Source of the DNA: Conus ventricosus
Lineage: Eukaryota; Mollusca; Gastropoda; Neogastropoda; Conidae
Direction of reading: 5' to 3'
NCBI GenBank assembly: GCA_018398815.1
Contig: CM031604.1
Span: 57,241,576 to 57,304,075, forward strand
Length of the DNA stretch: 62,500 nucleotides
Position 1 is the stretch's first letter; each line of letters begins with the position of its first letter. Shown one piece after another: positions 23,700-35,167 of this stretch. Position numbers and translations under genes: made by a program. The notes beneath the pieces are model-generated. The model did no database searches. It saw only the letters and a list, made by a program, of their open reading frames with translations, and was not told the origin of the DNA.

Positions 23700-23900
23700 A
23701 TGATACTACTGCTACTTCTTCTGCTGCTGCAGCTACTACTACTACTTCTACTGCTACTACTACTGCTGCTACTACTACAATAACAGCGGTAGCAGCAATG
23801 ACAAGTGCAACAACAGGAGTGGTTGTAACAACGCCAATAATAACTTCAGCTGCGGCAGCAGTGACAGTAACAACGACAACAGCATCGACAACAAAATCGA
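23700..23900. repeat. CTA/CTG/CAA trinucleotide-rich tract
   Basis: TACTACTGCTACTTCTTCTG-type triplets are followed by AACAACAGC-type triplets. Confidence 0.85.
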
Positions 23901-24180
23901 GTAGTGTAGTGTGGTGCAGTCTAGCTCAGTGTAGTGTAGTACAGTGTAGCGCAGCGCACTGCAGTGCAGTGTAGTGTAGTGTAGCTCAGTGTAGTGTAGT
24001 GTAGTGTAGTGTAGTGTAGCTCAGTGCAGTGTAGTGTCGTATAGTGCAGTGTTGTGTCATTTAGTGTAGTGTAGTGTAGTGTAGCACAGAGCAGTATAGC
24101 GCAGCGCAGTGTAGAGCAGTGGGGTGCAGTGTAGTGTGGTGTAGCGTAGCGTCGAGTCAGGTCGGGTCGGGTCGGGTCGG
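23900..24180. repeat. (GTAGT/GCAGT)n degenerate pentamer array ending in (GGGTC)n
   Basis: GTGTAGTGTAGTGCAGTG-type repeats with a 5 bp rhythm run for about 260 bp and end in GGTCGGGTCGGGTCGGG. The hairpin satellite starts directly afterwards. Confidence 0.85.
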
Positions 24181-25230
24181 GTTGATTCAGACTATATATT
24201 AGTGTTGATTCAGATAGAATATCCATGTGTTAGTTTATGACCAGTAAACAACAACCCTGAACACATCAATAAGGAGATATGCAAGGGGGGTACTTCTGGG
24301 ACCGGCCCAGAAGTACCCCCCCTAAGGCTGATTCAGACTATATTTCAATCATGATTCAGATAGAATGTCAATGTATAAGTTTATAACCACCAAATAACAA
24401 TCCTGAACACATTAATACAAGAGATTTGCAAGGGGGGGGGGGGGGGTACTTCTGGGACCGGCCCAGAAGTACTACCCCCTAAAGTTGATTCAGACTCGTT
24501 TTCAATGTTGATTCAGATAGAATGTCCATGTGTGAGTTTATGACCTTTACATAACAACCCTCAACACATTAATAAAGGAGATATGCAAGGGGGGTACTTC
24601 TGGGACCGGCCCAGAAGTACTACCCCTGAAGTTGATTCAGACTATATTTCTATGTTAATTCCAACAGAATGTCCATGTATGAGTTTATAAACAGTAAATA
24701 ACAACCATGAACACATTAATAAAGGAGATATGCAAGGGAGGTACTTCTGGGACCGGCCCAGAAGTATTCCCACTAAGGTTTATTCAAACTATATTTCAAT
24801 GTTCATTTAGGTAGAATGTCAATGTATGAATTTATAACCAGTATATAACAACCCTGAACACATTACTAAAAGGAAATGTGCAAGGGGGTACTTCTGGGAC
24901 CGGCCCAGAAGTACTCCCCCTAAAGTTGATTTAGACTCGTTTTCAATGTTGATTCAGATAGAATGTCCATGTATGAGTTTATGATCAGTAAATAACGACG
25001 CTGAACACATTAATATAGAAAATATGCAAGGGGGGGGGGGGGTACTTCTGGGACCGGCCCAGAAATACTCCCCCCTAAAGTTGATTCAGACTGTATTTCA
25101 ATCTTGATTCTGAAACAATATCCACATAAATCTTCATAAACGAGAAACAACATTCCGAAGCTCTTTAATGCAGAAGATATGAAAGGGGGGTACTTTTGGG
25201 CCTGGTCCCAGAAAGACTCCCCACCTACTA
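24181..25230. repeat. ~150 bp satellite, each unit carrying a perfect hairpin
   Basis: About seven head-to-tail units of 145-157 bp start near 24181, 24327, 24484, 24630, 24775, 24924 and 25078. Each has TTGATTCAGACT, a GATTCAGATAGAATGTC segment, AACAACCCTGAACACATTAA, then the hairpin GTACTTCTGGG-ACCGG-CCCAGAAGTAC, lengthened by flanking G and C runs (first one at 24285-24322). The hairpin is more conserved than the spacer. It is missing from unit 2. Confidence 0.9.
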
Positions 25231-25612
25231 CAGAAGTACTCCCGGGAGGACTTCTGGGTCCACTAAAAACGGCCCAGTTTTACTCCCGGGAGTGAGTCTG
25301 GGTTGGGCCCAAAAGTACTCTCACAGCTTTGGGGGAGGGGGGGGGGGAGGTACAGACGTACTCCGGGAGTCATTCTGGTGCCGAGGGGGGTCAGTTTGGG
25401 ACTGGTACCAAAAGTACTCCCCTGTCTAAAGGAATCAGCGTTACAAGATAGTTACAGAAAACAAATATTTATTTTAAGAGATGTCAACAGGGGGGAGTAC
25501 TTCTGGGACCAAGGGGGGTACTGTCCCAGAAGTACTCCGGGAGTCATTCTGGCGCGGGCCCAGAAGTACTCCCGGAAGTACTTCTGGTCGGGGAGTACTT
25601 TTGGGGTGTTAC
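25231..25612. repeat. Diverged palindromic derivatives of the satellite hairpin
   Basis: Variants of AGTACTCCCGGGAG, ACTTCTGGG and CCCAGAAGTACTCC are packed closely, without the AT-rich spacer of the satellite. They look like rearranged hairpin arms. The block ends where unit 2 homology resumes at 25613. Confidence 0.75.
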
Positions 25613-25847
25613 AGGAAAACTGAAGCAAGTTCTTCACACTATCTGCAGCTGTTTCCTGTCACCACGCAAAGAGTCTTCTCAATGGGTATTTCACTTTACG
25701 CGATGACTTAACACTTCGCAGAGCCCGCGTAGTTTTCAGTTCTGTTTATTGCCGTCTTTAAGACAAGTTAGGTTGTAACAAGAAGAACATGTCGATAAAT
25801 GAAGGAGGAAAGGGAAGAGGAGGAAGAGAAGGAGGAGGAGAGGAGAG

Positions 25848-25849
<2 letters not shown>

Positions 25850-25906
<57 letters not shown>
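25850..25906. repeat. (GA)n microsatellite
   Basis: About 55 bp in unit 1 and about 28 bp in unit 2 (45885-45912). Poly-G tracts follow at 26348-26367 and 26650-26684 (unit 2: 46369-46388 and 46998-47012). Confidence 0.95.
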
Positions 25907-25907
<1 letters not shown>

Positions 25908-26920
25908 AAAAACGAGAGCCACATGAGCCAATACCCCACTCTCCAAACTCTCCAAACAGTCACGCGTTCATCAGAACAGTTTACAGGCCATCTCCAACTT
26001 GCCACAAGTAGCATCTGGTCAGGAGTGTCGTAGCCCAGACACAAGCATGATAATGACGAGAGACACCGCTCGCTCAACAACAGCGAGTCGGCGGCAGCAG
26101 TGACAAAACTCTCTCGCCAGACAACCATCATTATTACCCTAATCTACGAGCCAGCACCAGGCCTTATTAATCAAGCAAACGCGCTTCTCGTTAGGAGTGT
26201 CCACAGTAAATGAGCTCTTGCAACCTGTCATTTTTATCAGCCATGTAATCATCTTAACCCCAGCGGGCAGCAAACGATAGTGAAACTTGAGCTTCTTGTT
26301 TGCCCATTACTACCACGACAAACACTGAAAGAGTTAACAGTCGAGGGGAGGGGGGGGGGGGGGGGGGAGATTGCTGGGGGCTGGCTTACTCACGACAGAG
26401 AGTGTCAGTGTGTGTTAGCAGGGGATGAAGGTTTCGCTTGTTTTACGTTCAGGAGGTCAGAGATTTCCGTGAAGTTATTCTTGTTGTAGATGGCACAGCT
26501 CGTGGACAATGCGAACTTCTTTTTTTTTTCTCACTCCACAACACAAAACGTCCCCATGACATCTGTTAATTGCATTCATGTTTAACGCCGCACACACATT
26601 TCCACCGATACAGCAGACGGTTATAGCTGCCCCAGGAGGGAAGGAGAAGTGGGGGGGGGGGGGGGGGGGGGGGGGACCTGTCTCACACTTCCATGTACTA
26701 CCAGAACGACAAGACATTAGGAGAGAGACAACGGCAAGAGACAGCGGCAACCACAAGTTTGATTTGCGCACCAGTGTGACTGGAAATTGTAACATTTATC
26801 TGTAAACTCGCTGCTTCGACTACCTGAGCTCAGCCGGCGCCTATGGCCATCTTTTCTGACAATAGGTTATGTCTGTGTTGAATTTTCCATTGCAGGGGAG
26901 AAAAAAAGTTCAGCTCCACA

Positions 26921-27165
26921 TTCTTTGTCCTCTCCGTGACGTCACTCTCACGTTGCTTCTTCCGCCTTCTTTGTCCTCTCCGTGACGTCACTCACAGGCC
27001 GCTCCTTCCACCTTTGTTGTCCTGTCCGTGACGTTTTTCGACCTCGCTTCTTCCACCTTCTTTGTCCTCGTCGTTACGTCACCCTCACATCGCTCCTTTA
27101 GCGTTCTTTGTCCTCTCAGTGTTGCTATTCCCACATCATTCATTCCACCTTTTTTTCCTCCCCGT
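26921..27165. repeat. 46 bp minisatellite with CRE-like TGACGTCA sites
   Basis: Units start with TTCTTTGTCCTC-like sequence at 26921, 26967, about 27012, 27058, 27104 and about 27150, a steady 46 bp period. The first two contain the palindrome TGACGTCA (26937-26944 and 26983-26990). Later units carry TGACGTTT and TTACGTCA. TGACGTCA is the consensus of the cAMP-response element bound by CREB/ATF factors. Function is not shown. Confidence 0.85.
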
Positions 27166-27293
27166 ACAGATTGTAGTGAGCTTTGAATAGGACAAAGTAA
27201 CCTGAAGGGGAAAAAATGTCCGCTACCATATCTTCCTCATACCACCCCACTTTACCACTCGCATCTCAGATACCCACTGGGAATCTCTCCCTG

Positions 27294-27298
<5 letters not shown>

Positions 27299-27330
<32 letters not shown>
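27299..27330. repeat. (CT)n microsatellite
   Basis: Unit-2 counterpart at 47597-47630. The intervening 27331-28700 has no gene that I recognise and matches unit 2 apart from the inserted blocks there. Confidence 0.92.
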
Positions 27331-27332
<2 letters not shown>

Positions 27333-28699
27333 GACTAAGTTTCAAAGGAATTGGCAAAGTGTACACAGGCAAGTCAAGCGAGTTCACATGTGTGTATGCA
27401 CACATAGGTTCACATGTGTGTATACATACATATGTATGTGTGTGAAATTTACGAGTAATCAATAGATACATGTTGAACATCAAAAGCAAGGAAAGCCAAA
27501 CAGACGGGACGTAACTGCTGGTTGACAAGAACTTTCTGGGCTGTATTTTTACATCGCTTACTTCCCTTCACCTCGAGGTTGTCAGTCCGACTTTCAACGT
27601 AGTCAGAATACTTTCTTTCATTTTTTGTCCACTGCTTTCTTCAATCCAGTTGATTATCTCCCTTCTCCATGTCTTTCCAGGTGACCGTTGTGATCATTTA
27701 AAAAAGTTGTTTGAATACTTGTTCCTTTATAAACATTGGTTTTGATATACAGAATAAACTGCAGTTTGAGCTAGGAATTTTTATTTCCGGCAGAAAAATG
27801 TAGCCGGTATTGCTGTTTCAAAACGTGAACTAACACGTTATTATCTAAGGTGCCCTCACCCCCTTCACTCCTTTTGACCACGGACGGACAGACACACACA
27901 CACACAGACAGCATTTCTTTGTTCCCATTGTAAAGTAGTCCCTGTTCTATAAGAACTGGGAGTACAAAAACGAAGAGAAAGAAAAAATTTTTTTCCTTTT
28001 TTCTTTTTTTTTCAAAGAAAAGGAAGAAAGAAGAGAGAAAAAATAACCACAAACAAGATTTAAAATTTTGTCTTGTTCGTTTTCATTTTTTTTTTCACAA
28101 CGCTATAATTTCACAGTTTGCACGTGCAGGAGTTTCTGGGCGGACACCATGGTTCGACAAAGTTCATCACTCCCTCCCCTCTTATCGTCGTCCTCGACTT
28201 GACAACTAGAGAGCTGCAAGCAAGAGATCCCTCACGATGATGATCCAACAGGCGGACCACTACAAACTCAGTACACACGGCACCGCCTGCAGGTTACACA
28301 TAGTGAGTTCCCTTGACGATTTAACCTAAAAACATTGTCTCTCCGTTGTTGTAGTAGGGATAAGACCTGTCGCCGCATTGTCGGCTGTCAGGACCTTATC
28401 CTTCCTTCTGTTTGTTGTTGCACGGAGTGCTACAGATACATAGCACTCAAGCACAGAGTAAGTCAAAAAGAATTTGCAGAATTCCTTCTCCTCATTCTCT
28501 CCATCCCCACAGATGTTTCATTACTTTCCGTAACCGATCGTTTTCCTCTCTAATCTAACACAGTTTAAATGAACTTCGCACATCACTGCATTACAAGCAA
28601 ATACGATTTCTTTGTGTATATGCATTAGTATGGATCGGATAAAAAAATATTTGAAAAAATTTAAAGGGAACCTACACATGCACACGGGACGTAACTGCT

Positions 28700-29040
28700 G
28701 CTGCTTAATAACAAAGTAGTGGAGAAAAACAAGTGCAGGTTAATAATTTTTCCATCATTATAGGAATAATTTGGCAAAAAATGGAAATACAAAATGGTTG
28801 AAGATTCAGAAAATGGAATAATATAGTTTTTAAATATGAAAACTCTTCCCGAGCTGAACGAGGGAACCGTTGCAATCCCTCTCGTAGGCGGATTTGTGCG
28901 CTTGGGTTTTTTGTCTGCTGGATCGGATTCACCATGGAGATACAGCTAATTGTGTCTGTGCTCTTGGCGTCAAGTGGAGACACACCACAGTCCGTAACTC
29001 TATGGTGTTTTCTCCACCAAGGGTTCAAAAAAGAATCCAA
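28700..29040 (-). repeat. Dispersed ~340 bp repeat family, second copy
   Basis: It shares with 10190-10530 the AAAACAAGTGCAGGTTAA leader, the GATCCAGC loop segment and the terminal CACCACAG...CTATGGTG hairpin. The hammerhead-like core strings are mutated here. The counterpart in unit 2 is 51480-51840. Confidence 0.7.
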
Positions 29041-29744
29041 CAGCACCCCCAAAGCAGCCAGCGAAAGTTAGTAAATAAAACAAAACGAAAGTATGGAGAA
29101 GAAATAAGTTGCTGAAAAACTAAAAACATTATTTGCAAACAGTATAAAATGTAGGGGACAATCTTTGAGCCTATGTTTGAGGATCCATTTAAGGATGCAA
29201 GGGAGATCAAAAGATATGGAACAGTCTGAGTGGTCAGCTCTGCTGTTCAAGGACCCAAGCATTGTCAGCGGCTAAGAATTGTGCAGAACAACCTTTACTT
29301 GGATCTCCTAAGAGATGCAATCGCCCACTGATTAACGAAACAATATAATGCTGAACAGTTAAGTAGTGGGGGAAAACAAGTACACATAAAATTAAAAATG
29401 GAATCTGACATAGTTTCTTTTCATTGCTTACTTCCTCTCTACTATGAGTGCGTCCATCTTCTTTCAGGCGAACATACAGCCACCACCTCCAGTCCCCATC
29501 ATAGCCCTCTTCCCTTCCCTTCCGTCCCCTCCTTCCCTCTCCCTTTCCGGTGGATGATCTACCTTTCTTCTATTATCATCATCATCATCATTATTGTCTC
29601 CATTAGCATTTGTTTTGTTAAGCGCATACATTTCAGTCCAAGACAGGACAGAAGTTTGGCGGCGAAAGTGGCCGTCACTGCTCCTTCTATATACACTGAT
29701 GAAAAGTGAGAGATTATTAGATGAAATTCTACAATGTTTTACAC

Positions 29745-30019
29745 GGGGTCAGCCCGCTATTGCGCGGCCCGCTATTGCGCGGGCCCGCTATTGCGCGATT
29801 GCGTGGGCCCGCTATTGCGCGGGCCCGCTATTGCGCGACAGTTAGGGTTAGGGTTAGGGATAGGGTTAGGGTTAGGGATAGGGTTAGGGATAGGGTTAGG
29901 GTTAGGGTTAGGGTTAGCCGCGCAATAGCGGGCCCGCGCAATAGCGGGTCCCCGCAATAGCGGGCCGCGCAATAGCGGGTCCCCGCAATAGCGGGCCGCG
30001 CAATAGCGGGCCCGCCCCG
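29745..30019. mobile_element. 275 bp fold-back element with TTAGGG telomere-like core
   Basis: The left arm (29745-29838) has several copies of CCCGCTATTGCGCGGG-like palindromes. The centre (about 29840-29916) is about thirteen TTAGGG or GATAGGG hexamers, most of them GTTAGG. The right arm repeats the left in inverted form (CGCAATAGCGGGCCCGC). The ends GGGG and CCCCG form the terminal inverted repeat. Direct repeats TTTACAC flank it at 29738-29744 and 30020-30026. Unit 2 has a single GTTTACAC near 53297-53304 followed by a C run, the empty site. An 8 bp reading (TTTTACAC versus GTTTACAC) fits the nTnnnnAn preference of hAT transposases. Confidence 0.8.
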
Positions 30020-30976
30020 TTTACACACCCCCAAGCCACCTCCAATCATAAATCAAAAGTTTTATTTTCATCAAGGAGGTGTCACTGCGCGCGGAGTTGT
30101 CCATACACGCTACACTAGGTGTGCTACGCTACGAGATCACAATGCGCCAGATTTAAAATCCGCCCAGTATATGCTGTGATTTCGTTATGTTGTCTTTTGC
30201 AGTTGCTTTTTTTTTTAATTTTTATTTTTTTTTATAGAAAATCGGTTCTGCAAGAATCCATCAATAAAACACATCCGTCCATTTATGATGAAGGCACATA
30301 ATGCATGGTATTTGTTATTATGGCAAAAGCTATACATATTCTACCCCAAACTATTTTTTGGCATTGTTCATTGGTTAATTGCTTAGCAGAATCCACGTTT
30401 TTCTTTGTGATTAAAAAAAAAAAGATTATGATGATATCCGTCCATAAACACAATAGGGTCCGAACGCCTTTTCAGGTGATACTGTTCATCCGTCCACTGT
30501 TTCTGCAGCCATAGTGTTACTTTACATCAGAGCATGAATTATTCCTTATTCCGCCGCTAAGTTGGTGGGATAGACAGTTTCCGTGGGTTGACCGTGTTGT
30601 GTTACACTGCATTCTCCATTCTATTGCGCGATAGTTTGTTGGCTTCTTCCTTTCTTATGATGTTGGTTCAGATTGTTGATATCCATCCACTCCTCATGGT
30701 CATGTAAGACATACAGCTTTGTTTGATAATGGTCAGTACAGACAGCATGGGAAAAAAGGGAAAGAAGAGGAAAGGAAAGTACAGGAGACCATTTGTCAGT
30801 TGTTACAAAGTCTAACAGCAGTCTGTTGCTTCTTTCTTCTCCAAACATTATTAGAAAAATGATCATGCTGCTCCATCCATGCCAATAGTGCACACATAGT
30901 GTTTACAAATATTCATTTATTTTGTGCTGTCCTGCGAAGATACCCCTACTCCCACCGCGTCCCTCCTCCTACCCCC

Positions 30977-30978
<2 letters not shown>

Positions 30979-31044
<66 letters not shown>

Positions 31045-31050
31045 GTCTGC

Positions 31051-31082
<32 letters not shown>

Positions 31083-31083
31083 G
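30979..31083. repeat. Interrupted (CT)n microsatellite
   Basis: Unit-2 counterpart of 8553-8663. Confidence 0.95.
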
Positions 31084-32482
31084 CTTATTCTTATTGTTTT
31101 TACTGTTGATGTCATCATCATTTATTGCTTATAGTTTTTCCCCAGTTATTCTTTGAACATCGTACTGTGAGTAACCTCTACATCTTTCACTCTATCTTCA
31201 GATGATCATTATCATGTAGTCATTCAGTTATTTATTTGTGTATTTATTCATTTCTCTGTCTATTTATTTATTTTCATTTATTTATTCAGTTCATTTATCA
31301 ATTCATTTATTCATTCATTTATGTCTTTATTCATTTATTTATTTATTCATTCATTTATCGATATATTCGCACGTGGTTCCCATCCTCGATGAACAGGTCC
31401 ACGTCAGCCAGCATTACCTCTCAGTGCCTGAGAGTGACGTGCACGCCCAGAGCCATGTCGCGCTTTGTACTATTTGTACCCCCCCCCCCCCACACACACA
31501 CACACACACACACCCTGCACAGCTTTCTGTTGCCCGTTCTTGTGTTCGACAGTGTGCATACTTGCTTTTCCATTTTGCCACACGCGTTTAATTCCACAGT
31601 TGCTTCTAATGTGGGGGAGCTTGGCTTCGTTGAACACGCCCTGTGCGCTACTGATTTTTTGTGTGATCCCCTGTAGGTTGGTGTGGGGTTCTTATTCGGG
31701 GTATACGTGCGTGCATCAGCAACATCTTGTCAGCAGGTTTCCTTCAAGACCTTGTCTCATGTCTGTCGGGATGAGTCTTGTCTTGGCAGGGATGATTCGG
31801 TAAGATTTCCGAACGTCACATGCATGTTTCTATGAACGCTGCTGCTGTCGCCTTCGTTATTTGCCATCAGTATGAAGTCGACAACAAACTTTGGCTATTC
31901 CTTTGTCCGTATGAACTCTGCTGCAGCCCTATCTGTTGTAGCCCTTCTGTCTTTCTGAGCGTATTATGATTTCGACTGCAGCCTTTCTTCTTATTTTTTT
32001 TTCGATTTAAGTTCTGCTATACAGCTTTTGTTATTTCACTGTCTGTACTTTTAGCGCTTGCTACTTTCTGTCTGTATGCACGATTCTAGCTACGGTCTGT
32101 GTTTTTGAACCAGTGCTGCAGTCTGTTTCTGAACCAACAATTCTATAATGCTTTCTACAACATGAATTATGACGTTTCATAACACTGCAACTATAATGAG
32201 TGCTGTATGAATACGATCAACAGCTTCGGGGTGATTATTATTATCATAATTACTGTTATCATTATTATTATTATTATTATCAATATTATCATCGTCGTCG
32301 CCCTCACCATCATCATCATTGTTATTCATATTATTGTTGTTGTGCACTGTGACACATCAGCGAGTGTTCGCAACATCACGTTCAACGACAAAATGAGGTT
32401 ATCATTGATTGCATTATTAGCATTGTTATTACCGTCGTTGTTATTACCGTTATTGTTGTTTTGGTAGTGACAGTGTGTGTGT

Positions 32483-32483
<1 letters not shown>

Positions 32484-32517
<34 letters not shown>

Positions 32518-32549
32518 ATATATATATTATATATATATATATATATATA
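32484..32549. repeat. Interrupted (AT)n microsatellite
   Basis: AT runs broken by TTA steps. A second AT run at 32666-32710 lies inside the palindrome and ends in TG repeats. Confidence 0.93.
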
Positions 32550-32586
32550 GATCAGTAAATTTAAAATGCCTAAAATAATTTTTTGA

Positions 32587-32675
32587 GTGCTCAACCCCTT
32601 GGGGAGCAACATTAAAACAAGTTAAAAGAGGAGTCTTAAACTAAGACTCCTCTTTTAACTTGTTTTATATATATA

Positions 32676-32727
<52 letters not shown>

Positions 32728-32910
32728 GTGTGTGTGTTAAGAATATTTTTAAAAAATGAAGTATTAAAATCAGCTAGCTTGTTTCGAATCTCTCGCTGTC
32801 CTCAGGATATTCTTTTGGGGCACGAGAGGTTCGAAACAAGCTTGTTGATTTTAATACTTCATTTTTTAAAAATATTCTTAACAGATGTTGCTCCCCAAGG
32901 GGTTGAGCAC
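32587..32910. repeat. Nested inverted repeats (three arm pairs)
   Basis: Pair one: the 25 bp arms at 32587-32611 and 32886-32910 (GTGCTCAACCCCTTGGGGAG start) are perfect complements. Pair two: 32614-32638 and 32642-32666 form a 25 bp perfect hairpin with a 3 nt loop. Pair three: 32737-32795 and 32824-32881 are ~58 bp arms with few mismatches. AT and TG repeats separate pairs two and three. The segment replaces the dispersed repeat found at this place in unit 1. It could be a small palindromic transposon or a template-switch product. Confidence 0.8.
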
Positions 32911-33744
32911 CTTCAGATTTTTAAAGAACACTTTTATACTGTTCATAATATATATATATTATTTATTTATTTATTAGTTTGTTGTATTTAGTCCCTTGCG
33001 GATTCATTCCAAGAACTGGCCCTCAGCACTTGTGTCTTAGAGGATATCTTTTTTTATTTTCTACTTTTCACAAGAAAATGTAGCTTGTTTTGCTCTTTCG
33101 TGATTTTCTTTTGCTTCGTAGATGGCACCTTTGGTTGGTTTTTTGAAAACGCAACAAACATACTACGGTATTGCACACCAGCCTTTTCTGGGATTGCATT
33201 TTTCTTAAAACTGAAAAGGCAGAGGAGTCAAATTACCACTTTCCGCGGTCACTGAGGAGAAACAACCAAGTTTCGAAATATCGGTATATGACCAGGAGTT
33301 ATATGTTAGTGAGTTTCCCTCCCTATTGGAGGGTGTCTCCCCCTTGGAGAATATAAGCTTGCTGAAGGCTCATTTTGAGAAGCATTTATTTTATTTCTCC
33401 CCATTCACCCACTCAAGCACATACTGTTAGTTAGGCAGAATCATCTACCACTGCAGATATGAATGCGTATCTCCCCCTATTTCTTCAATCTAAGACATAA
33501 GCGCAAGCTTTGTTTATAATTCTATGTATATATATATATATATATATACTGTATATTTGAAGCAAGGTACAAACCTTCGCAAACCTTTGACTAGCACATC
33601 TGCATTTTCTTTCAGGTGAAGGAAGACATGGTATGGATATATGTTTCATGTAATGAGCGAGCAATGACCATAGATTTAAAAACATACACACCATACGTAA
33701 AGCATGCACGCACAAGCAAAAGAAATGGATATGTACACAGCGCG

Positions 33745-34144
33745 TCACCAAATCTTCGACGAGGGTCCTGTCTTGGTCCACATCTTCTCCAGACCGTCTC
33801 TCAAATTGTGAACCAGCTTTGACCCGGTGTCGCGACTAACAGAACTTTCTTCCTCATGTGCACCCTCCTGTTCCAGAATCGTCGTCGACCTCTATCAGCC
33901 CAGTCAGCTGCAACTCCACTTTGTCTTGAGATACAACCTCCCCACATTCTTTTTCTCGGTCACTCTGTCGCTCCAGTATTCGAGCGAGTGTGGCTGTTCT
34001 AAAGCCACAGAATAGCTTTGAAAAGTTCCTCACAGGAGTTCGACGACGGGGCGGCCGGGTATTGGTTGGACGGGCAAAGGGATTCTGGCACTGCAGGTGA
34101 TGGCGGGGGCGCTCGTGTTTCGGGTGGATAGTTAAAGTCCATGC
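33745..34144 (-). pseudogene. Frameshifted copy of the hypothetical exon at 12300-12718
   Basis: The same acceptor (CTGTCAACAG|GCATGG) and MDFNYPPETRAPPPSP start are present. An extra base and a six-base insertion near 34000 break the frame after ELFKAILWL, and short deletions alter the Pro-rich and acidic parts. The TGA lies at 33745-33747, next to the point where unit 2 lacks the 1.5 kb found in unit 1. It is either a decayed copy or evidence that the unit-1 ORF is not under protein selection. Confidence 0.4.
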
Positions 34145-34419
34145 CTGTTGACAGGATCAAACACAATAAAACAAAACAAAAGGTGTGAAAGCATGACAAA
34201 CAGACTGAAAGTGTACAAGAAAAATGAATGGAAGTACATTGAAAACAAACAACGAAGGATGTAGAGAAAAAAAGAAAAAGGATGAGAGTTAAAGATGCAA
34301 TGTAGCATAAGGCATTGTAACGTAGTAGAATTGAAACCAGTTTCTGGTTTCTGAAATGTAACCGTTAAATAAATTTCAATTAAATTCAATACAATAGGTC
34401 TAAAACACTGTAATCTCAA

Positions 34420-34960
34420 TAAAGTACAATCAAACGCAGTGAAATACAGTGTATCGAAACAGTACAGGAAAGCACAGCCTAACATACTTACTGCAAGTAC
34501 AGTACAACACAGTGTAATGTACTCCCAATACAGTACGATGCATTGCTGTACTGAACAGTACAGTGCAACACATTACAGCACAATATGACACAGTAAAGAA
34601 CACTATAGTACAACGTAGCACACCACAGTGCACAAAGCATTGTATAATGCAACACACAAAAGAACATCACAACACGTTACAGTGCACTTTAGAACAGCAC
34701 AACACACTACACTAGAGAACAGTGCAGTATAAGCCACCACACCACTAAAGTGTGTTTTTGTTTGGCTTATACTGCACTGTGCTGTACTGTAGTTTAGTGT
34801 ACAACACGAATTTTACACAGTACAATACAACGCATAGCTCTATGTTTAGAACGGAATAATGCACAATGCAATATTGTGCAAACAACTACGCGCAAAACAT
34901 TGCAAAAAAAGCATACAGTGCATTCAATGTTGGTCAACACAGTAAAACAGTTTAACACCA
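34420..34960. repeat. Degenerate ACAGT-type tract, unit-2 copy
   Basis: Counterpart of 13000-13540, with a ~40 bp deletion near 34820. Confidence 0.75.
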
Positions 34961-35167
34961 ATAAACATATTCTTCATTGAATTAAGCTGGAATTAGGACT
35001 ACTCTGTCGTGCTTAAGGCAAACACATAGAAAGCAACCTGTTTTGAAAGCGATAGTAGGAGCTGAACATTTTCCAACACGAGGGAGAGAGAAAGAGAGAG
35101 AGAGAGAGGAGGGGGAGAGTGCATGTGTGTGTAGAGAGGCGGGGGTGCGCGCGCCGCGCGTGCGCAT

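Larger units (their letters stand above)
7734..30155 (+). repeat. Unit 1 of a ~22 kb tandem duplication
   Basis: The first base is set by comparing ...GCATTTTAAAATCCGCC at 7731 with the junction at 30152. Segment 7734-14920 matches 30152-37045, and 25613-30155 matches 45650-53468, in the same order and orientation. Over non-repetitive stretches the copies differ only at scattered bases and indels. The intervening 14.92-22.83 kb is a low-fidelity counterpart of unit 2 from 37.0 kb. Unit-1-only content includes the insertion at 8886-8955, the hairpin satellite near 24.2-25.6 kb, 10769-12292, and the fold-back at 29745-30019. Confidence 0.92.

Noticed and set aside
24181..25230. CRISPR array
   Set aside because: Regular palindromic repeats, but the ~110 bp spacers are homologous to each other, units are ~150 bp, there are no cas genes and the sequence is animal. 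It is a satellite.
29840..29916. True chromosome end or telomere fusion
   Set aside because: The TTAGGG run is short, lies between inverted arms with a target duplication, and unique collinear sequence continues on both sides; an insertion explains it better.
29772..29972. Asn-Pro repeat ORFs across the telomere-like core
   Set aside because: Shadow translation of TTAGGG repeats and the palindromic arms.
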